From: Neodontobutis hainanensis
Lineage: Eukaryota > Chordata > Actinopteri > Gobiiformes > Odontobutidae
DNA length: 64,000 nucleotides
Assembly (NCBI GenBank): GCA_024349245.1
Contig: JALDNG010000493.1
Location: 1 to 64,000 of the forward strand
Direction: 5' to 3'
Part shown: positions 1 to 14,132 of the stretch, in pieces
Layout: each line of letters opens with the position of its first letter
Numbering within the stretch: position 1 is the stretch's first letter
Notes under the pieces: model-generated
Told to the model about the DNA's origin: nothing
Databases searched by the model: none
Seen by the model: only the letters and a program-made list of their open reading frames with translations
Made by a program: the position numbers and the translations under genes

Positions 1-1711
1 CAATGATATAATATTACGTATAAGGTAATAGATGATGTAAATTTAGAGTTTATGATTTAGATAATAAAAAAGGGATACACCTTCAAACATTTTGCGTTAC
101 AGATATGTTAAATATAAGAAATATGATTAATTCAATTAAATTTCAGTCTCGAAGACTAATGTTCACAAACATATCAACGTATAAACTTGAAAAATGCACT
201 CGTCTTTTTGAGTAATTTTTAATTTCAAAATTAAAGAAAATATCAAGACGATTTGATTTTAAAATTCGTCATTAAAGCCCTACATTGTGAAAATTCTCAA
301 AAAATATTTTCGAAAAATCTAAATATTTCATTCGATTACATATATGGATATTCTTCATTTATGAAAGAATTTCTTAAAAGTTCTTCGTCTGATCAACTCA
401 CTACTGAAGTGACTTTTTTAAAATTATCAATCGATTCAAGAATATGCCTTAATGTCGAGTAAAAATGATTAAATTAACTTAGGTTTATGTTAAAAACAAG
501 CCATTCACAATTTTATAATTTTTTAGAGAGAAAGAATAAATTTTTGAATCAAATGTTTCAATTGAGTTCAATCAAAATTGGGACTAATAATTTTGTTATA
601 AAAGGTAATTTAATATATTTATATTTTTATTATTAAGTTCTTATTACAGATTTAAATGTAGATATAAAAACATGTAAAATAAAAAATATTGACAGTCAAT
701 CGAATAACATATCAAAAAATTTGTATGATGTTTTCACAATTCAATTATACCAATGTAGTTGTAAAACATTCTATCAGAAAAATTTCTGTAGCTACATATA
801 TCGTATGATTAGGTAGTTTTATTGAATTTACATTTTAAGGTTTTACAACTTAAGTAGAGCTTGTCTGATGCCTTTCTGCTTTTTCATCACAAATAAATTG
901 AAATTAATTCATAAAAATGGTATTTATTTTTCATCAAAGGTAAAACTGTCGATTTATTGTCATTATGCACATCTGTCCCCCATAATATGTTGAAATTTCA
1001 CTGTGATTTATACTCTAACAATAAAAAGTGTAACGAACTGACTGTAAATTACACTAAAATAATCAGGTTTATATCACAAAAAATGAAAAAAATTTCCATC
1101 GATTATCACATTTATTTCGTGTTTTAAAAATAAAACCAGTTTTTATTTTTAAATATATGAATTTTATCATTGGAATTATAATATTAATATATTTTGTTGT
1201 TGGTAAAATTGCAAAAAAATATTTTATTCACGTAAAAGAATCACACGTCGACGTATTGATCGATTTAATAACGACCAGTTAAAAGGCGCAAACACAAAAT
1301 GGTCAATTTTTCTTACTTTAATTCGTCAAAATTGAAACAAAAATTAGACGATGAAAAAAGCTTAGAAAACGATGTTTGCTTTCTTCTTTTATAGGTTATT
1401 TGTTATCAGAATACATTTGAAATATATTCAGATAGTAATGATATTCAAAATTGCTATGGTAGAAAGATAATATGTTATACTTTAGATCAGTTCCATTCAT
1501 TAGATAAAATTGACTCTTCGGAAGATATAAAATTGGAGAATGACAAAAATAAACCTGAGAATGTATACAAAATGCGGATAGACACAATAAATGGTGAAAT
1601 TGAAAATTGTTGTGAGTATTGTATCCTCAAATAGGCGATAACCAATTCTCGTATGTTAGGGAAACAAGGTTAAATGAAGAGATATTCATGAGATACAAAA
1701 AATTTCACTGA
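1..1711 (+). CDS. Putative single-pass membrane protein, paralog copy 1 (5' end off window)
   Basis: I do not recognise the family. Exons, with phase kept throughout: 1-24, 47-211, 237-458, 483-604, 650-812, 840-919, 940-1043, 1067-1202, 1279-1373, 1395-1611 and 1635-1711 (TGA). The ten introns measure 22, 25, 24, 45, 27, 20, 23, 76, 21 and 23 nt and all are GT...AG. About 467 codons are visible. The N-terminal two thirds is a beta-strand-like region including RVYDLD. A Cys-containing juxtamembrane part (1 kb region) follows, then a hydrophobic helix around 1156-1202 (FIIGIIILIYFVV) and, after the 76-nt intron, a basic stop-transfer KRRKHK. The tail is about 110 residues, acidic and Tyr-rich (ENVYKM, FSYV). 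The order suggests an outside-in type I protein. The copy at 14133-16025 aligns with it and shares intron positions, which is the main support. It could instead be two adjacent genes split near 814, where an in-frame TAG is removed only by the 27-nt intron. It starts upstream of the window. Confidence 0.7.
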
Positions 1712-4700
1712 ACCCTCAATGAATAAACACACTGAAAAATAAACCTAATCTATTTAAGGAAAAATTTTAATAATCTCAAAATTAAATTATTTAGATGTAT
1801 AAAAGACTAACATCATTCTGTTTATTTTTTATTTAAAATAATCATTAATTGACACGAATTTTCGAGAAAGGGTAACGAATATTTTACAAATTAAAAAAAT
1901 TATTATGATTTATATGTAATATCCATCAAAATTTCAAGAATTAATTCATAAATGATTAATCAAAGTTTTTTTGTTAACACGTATTCAGTTGCAAATATTA
2001 ATCTGATTTTTGAATGATATAAAGCTTAAAATAATATTTATTTTAATTATTTTTCAACTTATAAATTTTGCTTGAATCTTTACTTGTGAATAGTGTTAAT
2101 ACAAACATATAACTGGTTGCTTTACATCATAAACAAAGAAATATTTAATTTAAAATTGATAAATCAATAAAGCTTAAAATTTTTTAAATTGTTAAGAAGT
2201 TTTTAGTACAGAGTAACATGTATGTGGATTCGTTTCTCATTTGAACAACTGAAGGCTATCGTCAAAAAGATATTGAGATATGATTTTTTTAATCCTCTAT
2301 CTTCGCATATATATGGCAAACCTCATGAAAAGAAGACAAGAAAAGACAATTTTAACTAAAATCCTACACTACTCTTTATTTTAGAAATTATAAAAATGAT
2401 ATGTGGGACTCCGAGGGGCTTCAATACACAAATATTTTATTGTTCATAAATTTATGCTTGCATATTTTTAATAATTTCTGATTTTATCGATTCTTTTTTA
2501 TTTGTCCAAGATATTATGGATATTGAATATTAGTTATCGGATTGTGAAATGTTGATAATGTTCGATGGAATAAAAAATTACTTTGGAGTAAATTAGACAT
2601 TTTTATATATAATTTAATATTTTCTCATAATTCATGAATAAAATTAAATCAAACCAGGTGTTAAATAAATATTAATAATTTATATGTTATTTTTTAAGTG
2701 ATAATAAGTTCATTATTTCATATTTTTCAAAAAAAATAATAATATCAATTTTATTTGCATTCTTAAATATTTATCGAAGATAAAAATTAAATAACTTTCA
2801 AAAATATTGCATCCTGCACAAACAGGGCAATTATTTTTAAGATATTCTCACAAAAATTGGAGTACGTTATTGTGAAATTTCTGAAAAGTCAATGAAAAAT
2901 ATTATTATTTTGTTTATTATAAGACTATAGTTCAGAATAATTTCTTTCTATACAATCTTTCTCAAATTATTTTTAATAAATCTACTGAATAGCCACGTAA
3001 TAAATTTCCAGCTAATGAGAAACAAAGCTTAATATTTTAAAATAAACCATTTTAAAAAGGTCTTATTTATTCAAAAAAGTTATAGAAACATTATATCTGT
3101 GACTAGTTATCACTTCTAAAGATGATTAGTTTATAATTACGTCTGAAAAAAATAGGAAACAGATATTTTCATCAAAATGTAGTTAAAATAATATCATTTT
3201 ATTTTCATAAATCTATAAACTTACCATGTTCATATTTAAATTTATGCTTAAGAGACTTTTACCCTGTTATTAATCTGAGTGGAAATTTAATACCCCCACC
3301 TTGAATGACAGAAAACGACATATAATTATTTTCGTTCTTAAAGTTTAGCCATATAACAAGTTTAATTTATGAAAAATAATCCCTAAGTAATTTATAATTT
3401 AAAATGAATCTTAAATTTCTTAGAGTTTTAAACCAGGTGTAAAAATTTAATATTATACATTAATGTGTAACATTTCTTTTGAATAATGTATAAATAATTT
3501 ATTTTATTTAAAATAAACAGTGTATGCAATTATTTTTATGTAGAAGAATACATCGAGCTGACTCAATGATAAATGTGAAAATAAAGTTTATTATAAAATT
3601 GTGAAGTATTATTAACTCACTTTTGCGAATTTGGATATTTTAGTAAATATAATCATATTTATTATCAGCTTAAAAAGATTGTTTTGAACGTGGGATATGA
3701 CGCTAATAAAAGGTCTTAAACGAAAATTTACTTCAATAATTTAAACTTTTATTTAAAGAAAAATTTACGAGATTACCATACACGTAAAACGTTTTCGTCA
3801 AAACAATTAATTTGAAAGTATCATAAAATGATTTTTATAAGATTAAAAGTATGTTTAAAAATATTATTGATTCAAGTTTTTTCGTATTTTGCATATTTAT
3901 ATGAATGAATTTATTTTATGAATCCGCCAATTTGACCTTTTTCAGTTATTAACATGCTTATCAAAAATAAAACCAATAATAATATTTTGACATCAAAATT
4001 TAATAATTGAGCACAATAAAATTGTAAAAAAATCAATTCTTTTTAAATTATATGTACGATAATTTCAAATAAATATGGTGAATCTCGATTCCCTTCAAGA
4101 TATAAAATGATAATTATTGAAAAAATAAGTGTCATTTATTCCTATCTTTTAAAAGATTTGAATGCTTGTTTTATTTACATGATAAATCAAATTTATGAGT
4201 TCCTCAACTTATAAACTTAATAATCGTCTTTTAATCTTATTTAAAAAGCAAAATTAACAAAAATTATTTTTTCAAAAAATAATAAAAAAACCAGTTTAAT
4301 CTAACGATGTAATAACATTTTTTTCAACATTCTGAAAATATTTTTTAGAAATAACGAGGAATGATCAAAATATTCTTCTTAAATAATTGTTTATTTATCT
4401 AGTTTGAAAAAAAATCATTGAATACATCTGTAATTTTATTAAGATAACAGAGAATTTTTCTTGATTCTAATTCATTTATAGATTAATAAATAAGTATAAT
4501 TTTTATTTAGTGTAAGGACGAGATAAAAACAAAAATTTATAAATAATAATCATTATTTTTGTGAGAATACATTCTAGTATGCTAATAAAATTCAACAGAT
4601 ATTTATCATTTTTAATTTTAAGAATCAGTCCACTTTTTAAAATTATCAAGGCATAAAAATATTCAAATTTTGTTTTTATTCAATTTATCATCATTTTTTT

Positions 4701-5588
4701 TCTTAAGAAGATTGACGAACATCAAAATTATACAATCTTTATTTCTTGAAACAATATATTTTAAACAGTTATTTTTGTGTAAGTATTTGATTGATTGGAA
4801 AAATAAACATAAATTACAAATCAAGAATCCACAATTCAAATTTTCATTAAACTATTTGAAATTTAAGAGGATTGCTTGAAATTCCTAAGAAAATTAATCA
4901 TGTAAGATATATAAACATTTAGCAACTCATGAAATAAAGTTTCCTTGAATTATATTTTCATCTTATTTTTTAAAATAAAACGAGAAAATAATTTGGTATT
5001 TGAATTGGACCTTTATGATTATTTTGAAATTTTTAACTCGAAATAATTATATGAACCAAAATTCAAAATAGAACTTCTAAAATTACTTTAAAAAATAATT
5101 TTTAGAATGATCAGATATTTTCAGGTATATTGACGGAATACTCGTTATATAACATAAAATTATTTTATAATTCCATTTATATGATAATCCTTTATTTGAT
5201 ATAAGGGCAAAATATGAAGTGATATTATAAAACCTGTTACACTTGAAAAAATGAATTTTATATGATTTAACTGTGAATACTCATCTTTAAAATATAATCT
5301 AACCTTCATGAATATTTTTATATTCGTCACAACATTAAGATATTCTGAAATTTATCGTTCAATAAGTTTTTATAGTCTTGAAATGTTAAATTAAATCGAG
5401 TAGAAATAATAGATAAACCATAAATTCATTTTAAGTCAAAGATAATTTAAAAATTTTCAATTTCATGATAACGAAAATTAAAATTAATATTTAAGATTAA
5501 TGAAAAGTCCATATTATGAAAATTTTTTATATTTAGAAATACAAAATATCTTTAAAATATTTAGTTTTTAATCACAAAAAAATGCCAG
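1712..5588. other. AT-rich stretch, nothing supported
   Basis: AT-rich sequence downstream of the first gene. An AATAAA-type signal lies near 1722 and may serve its polyadenylation. The 69-codon frame at 4670-4879 is of a length expected by chance and has no flanking exon signals, so I do not call it. Confidence 0.5.
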
Positions 5589-6372
5589 TTAAAACAAATT
5601 TTTAATGTAAATATAAATTTCAGTGAAAATTATTGATTCATTATGTTTATTTTGTTGGTCACAATTTGATGGAAAATATTGTTTTGTTGCAAACATTCGA
5701 GAATCTTCAATTTGCTGATTGTGAAGATGATTTATAAATAATTTAAATTCATTTTTCTAGTTATTATAAAATTTTGAAACAAATTACATTCTCGCACTAA
5801 GATCAGTTTTGCTTCGTTAAAAGAATTCCGTTTATTAGCTTCTGCTAATTCAATCAGGAAAACACTTAAAACAAAATTTAAATATCTTATTTGATTTTTG
5901 TCTTGGTTTTTACTGTATAAAACGGCATTTGTATTCATTTTAATTGACAAAAAAAACGATCTTTATGTATATATGATTGAATTTGAAATCACGCCATGCA
6001 TAAAACTTTTTCTTGGACCTTGGCACTATTCGTATCACAAAATTATAAATTGAGATTTGTACTTTTTATGTGAAAGGACACTATTTCTGAGATAACTTAT
6101 GCTCGAAATTTTATTTTATCGGTTGGATATATACAAAGATGATGAATGCCTCTATAAGTGTTTAAAGTCTCATAAATAATTAAAACTATATTAAACACCT
6201 CTCGAAAATAACAGATTTCAAATTTATTATCAGATTTATGTCGTAATACTCGTGAATAATATTTTCTGTTTTAGTTGTCACAGAATCTGATACACAAATA
6301 GCTTTGTAAGATTGCTATATGTATGATATAATGATCAAATTGTAAACTCTTTCTACATATTTTATTGGAAAA
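5589..6372 (-). CDS. Split gene of unknown function, six exons, 5' end unresolved
   Basis: I do not recognise the product. On the minus strand the exons run 6372-6296, 6265-6135, 6095-6063, 6025-6007, 5960-5798 and 5756-5589 (TAA). Introns are 30, 39, 37, 46 and 41 nt and all are GT...AG. Phase is preserved at every junction, giving about 196 codons. The second exon (43 codons) and the last exon (56 codons) have protein-like composition with Cys, His, Arg and Gln far from the AT background. The 19-nt exon at 6007-6025 is the weakest part; reading through it also stays open for about 15 codons before losing the frame. There is no obvious signal peptide or membrane helix. The start codon must lie above 6372. 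A competing plus-strand frame near 5997 (ATG, about 25 codons) is shorter and less convincing. Confidence 0.5.
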
Positions 6373-9300
6373 CTAGAAAAATATAAATATTTTTATGTAT
6401 CCTTTAATTTATCTCAAAAAACAAAATTATCATTGAGATAGTAACGATAATTTACAAATATTTTTATCTTCCTTTAATTTTTATTTCTTGAGTAAACCAT
6501 AACTAGATAATTTTTTCACCATAAGTCATCTTCTTTACATTTAAATCTCTTTAAAATTTATCTGATAAATTTGGTTTTTATTTAAAATTCCTTATTTTAT
6601 GAAGAAAGTCTCAATATAGCATTTTGATTCATAAAAAATAATCACATTTATATTATTACCTTGAGAAATAAAAAACCTCAGAGTTTATTGTCAACAAATA
6701 TAAACCTTATAATTTGAGAAAAAACTAAAATTTTACGATAGAATTAAATCAAAAATTATATTTTTTAGCGTTTGAGCAAACATTCTATTATTTTAAAATA
6801 ATTGAAAATTTATTTTTTTAATTGAGATTTCTATAAATTATTCGAAATTTAACAGTTTACACATATAAGTTGACAAAAAGAATTCAATATGCTTGTGTAA
6901 TATTTTACTCAATACTTGGTAAATTTCTATAATTAAAACATTTTTTGATTTTTCATGTTTATTTGGAAAAATATAAGATAAATTGTGTTTTAGAATATAA
7001 AGCTACGAACAGTATTTTAATTGCTTTTATCGAAATTAGTAAATGTACGATTCATTTGATGGAGGTTAAAAGTATCTTCTTTATAATAAATACGTTATTT
7101 CAAGATATTTTTATTTTTTGTCTTAATTTGATTATTCTTCAAAACATACCATTGTAGATACTATTTTATAAGATGAAAGGCCATCAACGAAATATAAAAT
7201 ATATCTAATAGTTTATTAAAACAAAAGATACATAAGATTAGATTTTTATATTCAATTACTATATACATAAAGGTGCGGAAATACATTTAATTATTGATTT
7301 ATGATGAGAAATATACTCAATGAATTTGAAAGGATTGATTAAATTTCGATATTCTAATTAATTACCTCCTTTTTAATGTTGATAATAATCTAATCAATTC
7401 GATTCTTTATTAAAAATCAAATTGTATTTTTTAAAGCTCTTTAATTCTCATATTTTAAATGAGTACAAGTCATCTGATAAATGAGAAAACATTTTAGATT
7501 CCTAAAAAATTAGTAAAATTAATCAATGAAGTTGTCACATTGTTTTAATTTTGTTAATTTATACAAAACAAAAATATCATCTTTTTGTACGCTTTGGGAG
7601 ATTTTTTCGAGATTTCAAAATTATTTTCCAACAAAATATACATTTAATTCTGATTATCATAACAACTAAAATATCTCTCAAAATTTGTTTATCATTTTAT
7701 TTTGGAGAATTTGCCACACTTAAAACATTTAAACATAGATATAGCATAAATAACAACATCAAATATATTTATTATAAATATCTTAAACTTAAATCGATGC
7801 TTTAACAATTTATTTAACACATATTTAAAAACTCTGTCAGAAATGCAAATAAAAATATATAATTTTAACTAATTCAATACGAAGTATAAATACTCTTTAA
7901 CATTTCGTTAATTTTATGAATTAAAATTCAAGTATTTCTGACACAATTTTATTTCGGTACTTCTAAAAAAATCTTATCTTTTTATTTAGGACATTATCAT
8001 ATATCAAATATTCGATCTAAAATAATTGAAATTTCCTTATCACTATCAATAATTGTTTGAAAATAATAACTTACATCTATTTTTAAATCTGAAATAGCAT
8101 GTGTATAATTAATATTTAAAAATATTGAAAACAAAATTTTTTAACATTCTGTTAGATTTATTTAAATATTTTAATTTTATGTTAAAAGTAAAAATTTAAA
8201 AACTACAATCACATGATTTAAATAATTCATTCAAAGAAAAACGACACCTACATTTACAGAATTATTTATTTTTTGATTTTCTTTTTAAACTTTAAATTTT
8301 GATCGATAAGATAATTTTTTCACGATATTGCATTTGCTTCTGTGATCGAATAAAATTTTCTAAGATATATAAATGATATTATATTCTAAAATATTATTCC
8401 AATTTTGATCTTTTTATTTAAATATATTAATATTTACATTAGAATTTTTTTATCTATTCAGAAATAAAATTGCAAATTAAAATTGAGAGATGCTTTTATT
8501 TATACATCTATATGATAATGTTATTGAAATTTAAAATATTATTTTATAAAATAAAATATATTTAGACATTTATATCACCAATTACATAAATGTGCTATGA
8601 TCCTCTTGTACTTTGTTTAAAAACAGAAGCTCAAAATAAAAATATTCAAAACAAAGTTACACATGTTGATATTTAAAATAAGTTACAAATAAAACATTCG
8701 TGAGTATAATAGGATATTATTTGCGAATTATTTCCATACAAGGCGTTGTAGAATATAAAAAATTCATTCAATATATTTTTTTATAGAAATTTTTTGTATG
8801 AAGACAATTTATGTGTTATGTTATAAATTATTAAATAGTCAAATGATTATATCATTTAATTTTAGTAAGAAAGGAAAAAATCTGGGTTTAACCTGAACAA
8901 ATTAAAACTATTTCAAAAGATGTTGAAGTATTAATAATGAATTCTTAAATGTAGAATCGTATTGATGGTTGAAGTTGATTCACACATATATTATTCAAAT
9001 AGTAAAAATTTTGAATCGTTGATGAAATCATTCTTCGAACTTTAATTTGATATTTCTAAAAATCCAAATTTCATATTTTGTTTTCACAAGATTTTTTCGA
9101 TAAAATAAGCCTATTTATAGTTTAATTAAAGTGTAAATCCAAGCCAATTTCAAATCTAAAACTCACTTTTATATTAAATATTTTTCATTCATTTGGAGAA
9201 TAGAATCAATGATCAAAGAATTAAAATGTATCATGCGATTGTTAAGAGGCTTATGATTATTTACAGGGAATTTAACAAAAAAAATATATTGAAAAAGCCA

Positions 9301-12300
9301 CAAATTTATTTTAAAATAATAATCATCATTGAAATCTAAAAGACATGAAACTTCAATAGTTTAATAATCTCTTTAAGCAGATAAGATAAATTTTAAATTT
9401 AACATTCAAATAATATTTTAAGATATCAACAATAATATTAAACTTGTAATTCTTATTCAAATATTAGAGATAAGCACATGTTGATAACGATGTTTTTGAA
9501 ACTTTTTGCTACAATATATTTTTTTTATTATTCATTGTTTTGTTGAATTTTTATAAACCAATATTATATAATAAAATCATTTTTGATTTTGTTTTCAAAC
9601 ACTGTGAATATTTAATTTTAAAGATTTTCTTAATATTTTTAAACATTAACGTTTAACTTTGAGAAAGCAGATAATTTTTGAAATTTACATCATCATTCAC
9701 AGGTATTTTAATATTCTTTGAAATGAGAAATGGTTGAACTCAAAAATATATTTCATACAAATTATATTTAATTTATTAAAGACGGATTATCCCAAAGCCC
9801 TATTGTTTAATTATATAAAATAAATTTGATTTTTACTTTTTGAAATACTTTGAATTATAATTAAAACGAGCAAGTTTTTATTAATCTTTAACATAAACAC
9901 ATTCAATTTAGCTCTTTGATTCCAGTAGAATTAACTAATCTGATTAATCAAGGATAATTTATATTTTATTCACTACGTCAAAATACATATCAAAAATTCC
10001 CAAAATTGTTTACGTCTGTTCCAAATAATATCTCAATTATTATAAATTTCCAAAAATATCAAATGAAAACTTTGATAGTTTATTATTTTATTTTGATAAA
10101 GCAATTTCATCAATTAAGTAAGGTAAGTTACTTATAATTTTCACAGATTTACTCATAACCATACATACCTTTCACTAATTTTTAAAAATTTTTATTTCTG
10201 ATCAAATTTACTTAAATATAAATTTTAAACTCCAGAATTTTTTCCATGTTCGTTATCAAAAATATCTAAAAAATGATGTGTTCCAAATTTTCAAGTTTTA
10301 AATATTTAGTTTTCGTGTTATGTTCATGGACTCTGTTCCCTTTAAACTTGACAATGTTCATAAAGATTTAATTGACACTTTTAGGACAAATTAAATTTAA
10401 ATCTTTGATTTCTAAAAATATTTGTTTGATTATCTTCTTTTCCTTTTACCAATCATTGATATATTTATTCATGTAAAAATATTTGGAAGTTAAAAACAAT
10501 TAAATGAATAAAATCCTTAATTTTTAAGAATGAATACATATGAAATCTAAGTCTGCCCTACATAATAAATAAAATATTTGATTCCTCGTTTGCATGTAAA
10601 TTTTAATATTTAACGATTTAATTCGTTTAATTTACCGGCTTCTCGACGATATTGTAATCTTGTTTATTTACTACTTCGCAACGTGTTCATTTTCTCATTT
10701 TATTAATTGTTATAACTGACAGACTCTACACATATATTTACTTTTTCATGTTTTAACTTCGTAATTTTGCAATTAAACAAAAATATACAAATTTAAACAA
10801 TAAATTGTATTAAAATTAAATACGAATATTCTGTGATTTTACAACATGAAATTAATCATGCTCATTTAATTTAAAATCTTTTATCAAAATATTTCAAATA
10901 AAATTGATCACTTATTTTTCTAAAATATGACAGAACTTCAAATATAATAAACAAACCAGGTTTTTTAAAAGTCATGTTCACTCAATATACAAATTTCTTT
11001 TTATTTATTTATTCTTATTTTAGAAATATGTTAATATCTTGGTATATCACGAAAGTTTAATGGGTGTGAAGTAAATTAAAAAAAATCAAAATTTCAGGAG
11101 TCCAAATTCATTTGATGTCTACCTAGTATCAGACCTCCAAAGAGTGAACGAAATTTCTGATCTGATGACTAAGCGCTTATCCAAAAGATTATATATGTTT
11201 CATAATTTTCGAAAAATTGTGAAATACGAAAAATCGGTACAAATAATTAATTTTTGCTTTTTATATTCAAATTTAATGAAATATACAATGATACAAAGTA
11301 GTAAATTTCAATATTTTTTTAATTTAAAAATACTTAACTTTTAAATATGAATCTGTTTTTACAAAAATAAATCAAACTTTAATTTTATTACAAACTCTGA
11401 CACAACACTGTAAAATTTTCCTCTTAAATAATTTTTAAGTTTTTTTCTCTGAATAAAATGTCATGAATGATAAAAATTTCGCATTTCAACCAAAACTGAA
11501 GTTATTATTTTTGAAAAAATCTGTTTTTTGTTATGTTTCAAAATAATAAATAGATAAGGGTACTCTATCAAATTTTAAATAGATAAACTTTTATTTTATA
11601 ACTTACCCATTTTATTCATGAATGTGTAAAGTAGTTATGTCTCAACGTAGTAAATTGCAAAATTTGTTTCTAACACGATTCATAGATTATGAAATATTAT
11701 TGTATTTTTTATGTCTGCTACGTGGAGTGAAAATAAATTCATTCCTTTAAAATAGCGATCAAATGTTAAAAACTCCAAATGATTAAATAAGAGACTTCAA
11801 ATGTGATAGTTATAACATATTTTAAAAATAAAATAGTACGTTTTTTGAAACAATCTAGTAATTTTATGCTAAATAGGAGTTTTTAATTCAAGCGATTCAT
11901 ATTATTATACATTAAATTATCTATGTTTTACAAAATAGAATTTAAAATTAAAAAAATTCGAAAAATATTTTAAAAATGACCATATTTTTACAGGCGAGAG
12001 AATATATCCTAAATTTAATCTATCATTAAAATTCATTCATTTATGTTTCTATGATTAAGATTTGATTACTATTTAAATTTATGATTTTTAAAATTAATCC
12101 CAAAACATTTGTATCATTTTTAATATTTTATTTACATTTTTTTCATCAATAATAATTTTATCCAAAACTAATGAAAGAATTCATCATTTGAAATTTAGGT
12201 TTTATGAATAAATCTAATCGTTTAAAGTTATTTTATCTTCTAATCTACTTTGATATTAAAATTAAAATTTGTTTTTTATTTAATTTTATATTGTTTAGCA

Positions 12301-14132
12301 ATTATTAATGGTGATATCCAAAAGAACTTTAAAAGTCAAAAGTTAATTTAATATTAATATATTAAGATTTTTTGTTCAAAATTATGAAAATTTATTTTTA
12401 CAAAAATTGTCAATCATAAATTTTTGCCACTCAAATAAACTGTGTGAAAATTTAAAATTTTAGCTACTATGTAAATTTTTATCTTGATATATATTTGCTT
12501 GATTTAAATATAAATAAAATGATACACTATAAAATTTGATTATTTTAAAATTTAAATACCTCTTTTTCGTGTGATTTCTCTCATATTTTTGACAAAAATT
12601 ATCATAATTTGGCTTTGAGCGAAAGATCATAATGTATATTTATTTTCTCAAATTTGGAAACATAAGGGAGTGTATTCTCATCGATATAGATTATATTTAT
12701 GGCGTTATATTCAAAAAGATACCTTAAATTTCATTAATAATATGATTTAAAAGTCATGCTTCTCATTTTAAAATCACAAGCGATGCTTTAATTTTGTTGT
12801 AATTTATGGATTTAAAGAAATTGACAATAAACCGCAGAATAAAAGATTAAAATAAAATCTCATTTATAAATTTATTCTAGATATTGTATTAAATTCAAAT
12901 TAAACACAGCTAAAAATAGAAAAATACACATTTGAGATTTATATAAAGTAATATATCATTTTTATCACAATATAACCAAAAATTTAGGCTTATTAGAAAT
13001 ATAAATATCTAACATTGCATTACTATATCATAAAATCTGGTAACTAAAAACAGATTTTTGAAAAAAATATGTATTTTTTGTTACATTTTCTTAAAATCTA
13101 TAATATCAATAAAAGAGCAAAAATTAAATACTTAATCTGTTGTAAATTTATAGATATAAATTTAAAACGATATAAATTTTTATCAAAAAAATATTTGGTC
13201 TTTACAAACATAAACCTAAAATTTTAACTACTTTTATTTATAATATTCTGTTATTGAAAAAGATAAAATTATTGTTTAAAAAATGTGACAGGAGAATTTG
13301 AAATTAAAAAAAAGTAGAATATTTTGACTTCAAAATTATATCGATATTCTTCTTATAGCCAAATGTATAAAATGTATTATTTGAAAGAATTTGTTGTTTG
13401 TCTCATAATTCCAGAAAACCAGTTAAAATTTTATGTAAAAAATTTTCAATAAGTTTTTAACATCGCTTTATATCATATAATAGTTAACGAAGACAAAAAT
13501 TTTGCATATAATTACTTTAAACATTAAAATATTTATTATTTTAATTTATATCATTCAAAAGGATATTTATAAATATTCTTAAATTTTAAGGAACTTTCCA
13601 AGAATATTCTTACATCTTCTCATCAAAACAATCTTTTGATTTTATACTGTCTTTTGTTAATTCAAAAGTATGAAAATAGCAATGTTATTTTTGATTGATA
13701 ATAAAACCTATAAATTTAAATTTTATTTTATTAAAACAAGGCTTAAATTTATTTTGCATCTGTTGTTATTCTTTTAATCGATGCAAAATTATAAGTAAAA
13801 AAGAATAATAAATTTCAAATAAATAACAAATCAACGATTTTTTCGACTGTTTGAAATAAAATAATATTTATCAAACATTATAATTATGAATTGAATCAAT
13901 GAAAAATGAAATTATAATTTTGAGAAAAATATATTGAGTCTATCAAGGTTGAGTAATGATTTAATCATAAATAACACTCGTTTATATTTAACTCAAATTG
14001 ATTAAAAATTCAATTAATCACATGAAAAAAATGTATTTTTATGAATTTTTTTTTATATTTTGGAACATGTGTAGTTTAATTATATAAAAATTTTTAAATA
14101 TATTTCATCATATTTATTAGTTTTTCATCAAA
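6373..14132. other. Long AT-rich stretch, no gene supported
   Basis: About 7.7 kb of A+T-rich DNA. Open frames at 6945-7157, 7551-7805 and 11144-11344 are 66-84 codons. They lack the codon mix seen in the spliced genes, and chance alone predicts several such frames. The 5' exon of the 14133 gene, which should encode a signal peptide, may lie near 14022, where an ATG opens a short hydrophobic frame, but I could not join it in phase. Confidence 0.45.

Noticed and set aside
1..816. Similarity of the N-terminal half of the duplicated family to the Rad9 subunit of the 9-1-1 clamp
   Set aside because: Strand spacing looked suggestive by eye, but the same reading frame continues by phase-exact splicing into a membrane helix and tail in both copies, which does not fit a nuclear clamp protein. 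No diagnostic residues were found.
1396..1587. Minus-strand 63-codon frame
   Set aside because: It is the shadow of plus-strand exon 1395-1611, which is supported by splicing and by the paralog.
4670..4879. Unspliced frames of 60-85 codons as genes (this and most similar frames)
   Set aside because: At about 80% A+T a few dozen frames of at least 60 codons are expected by chance in 64 kb on both strands, matching what is seen. These lack exon-like composition or splice partners.
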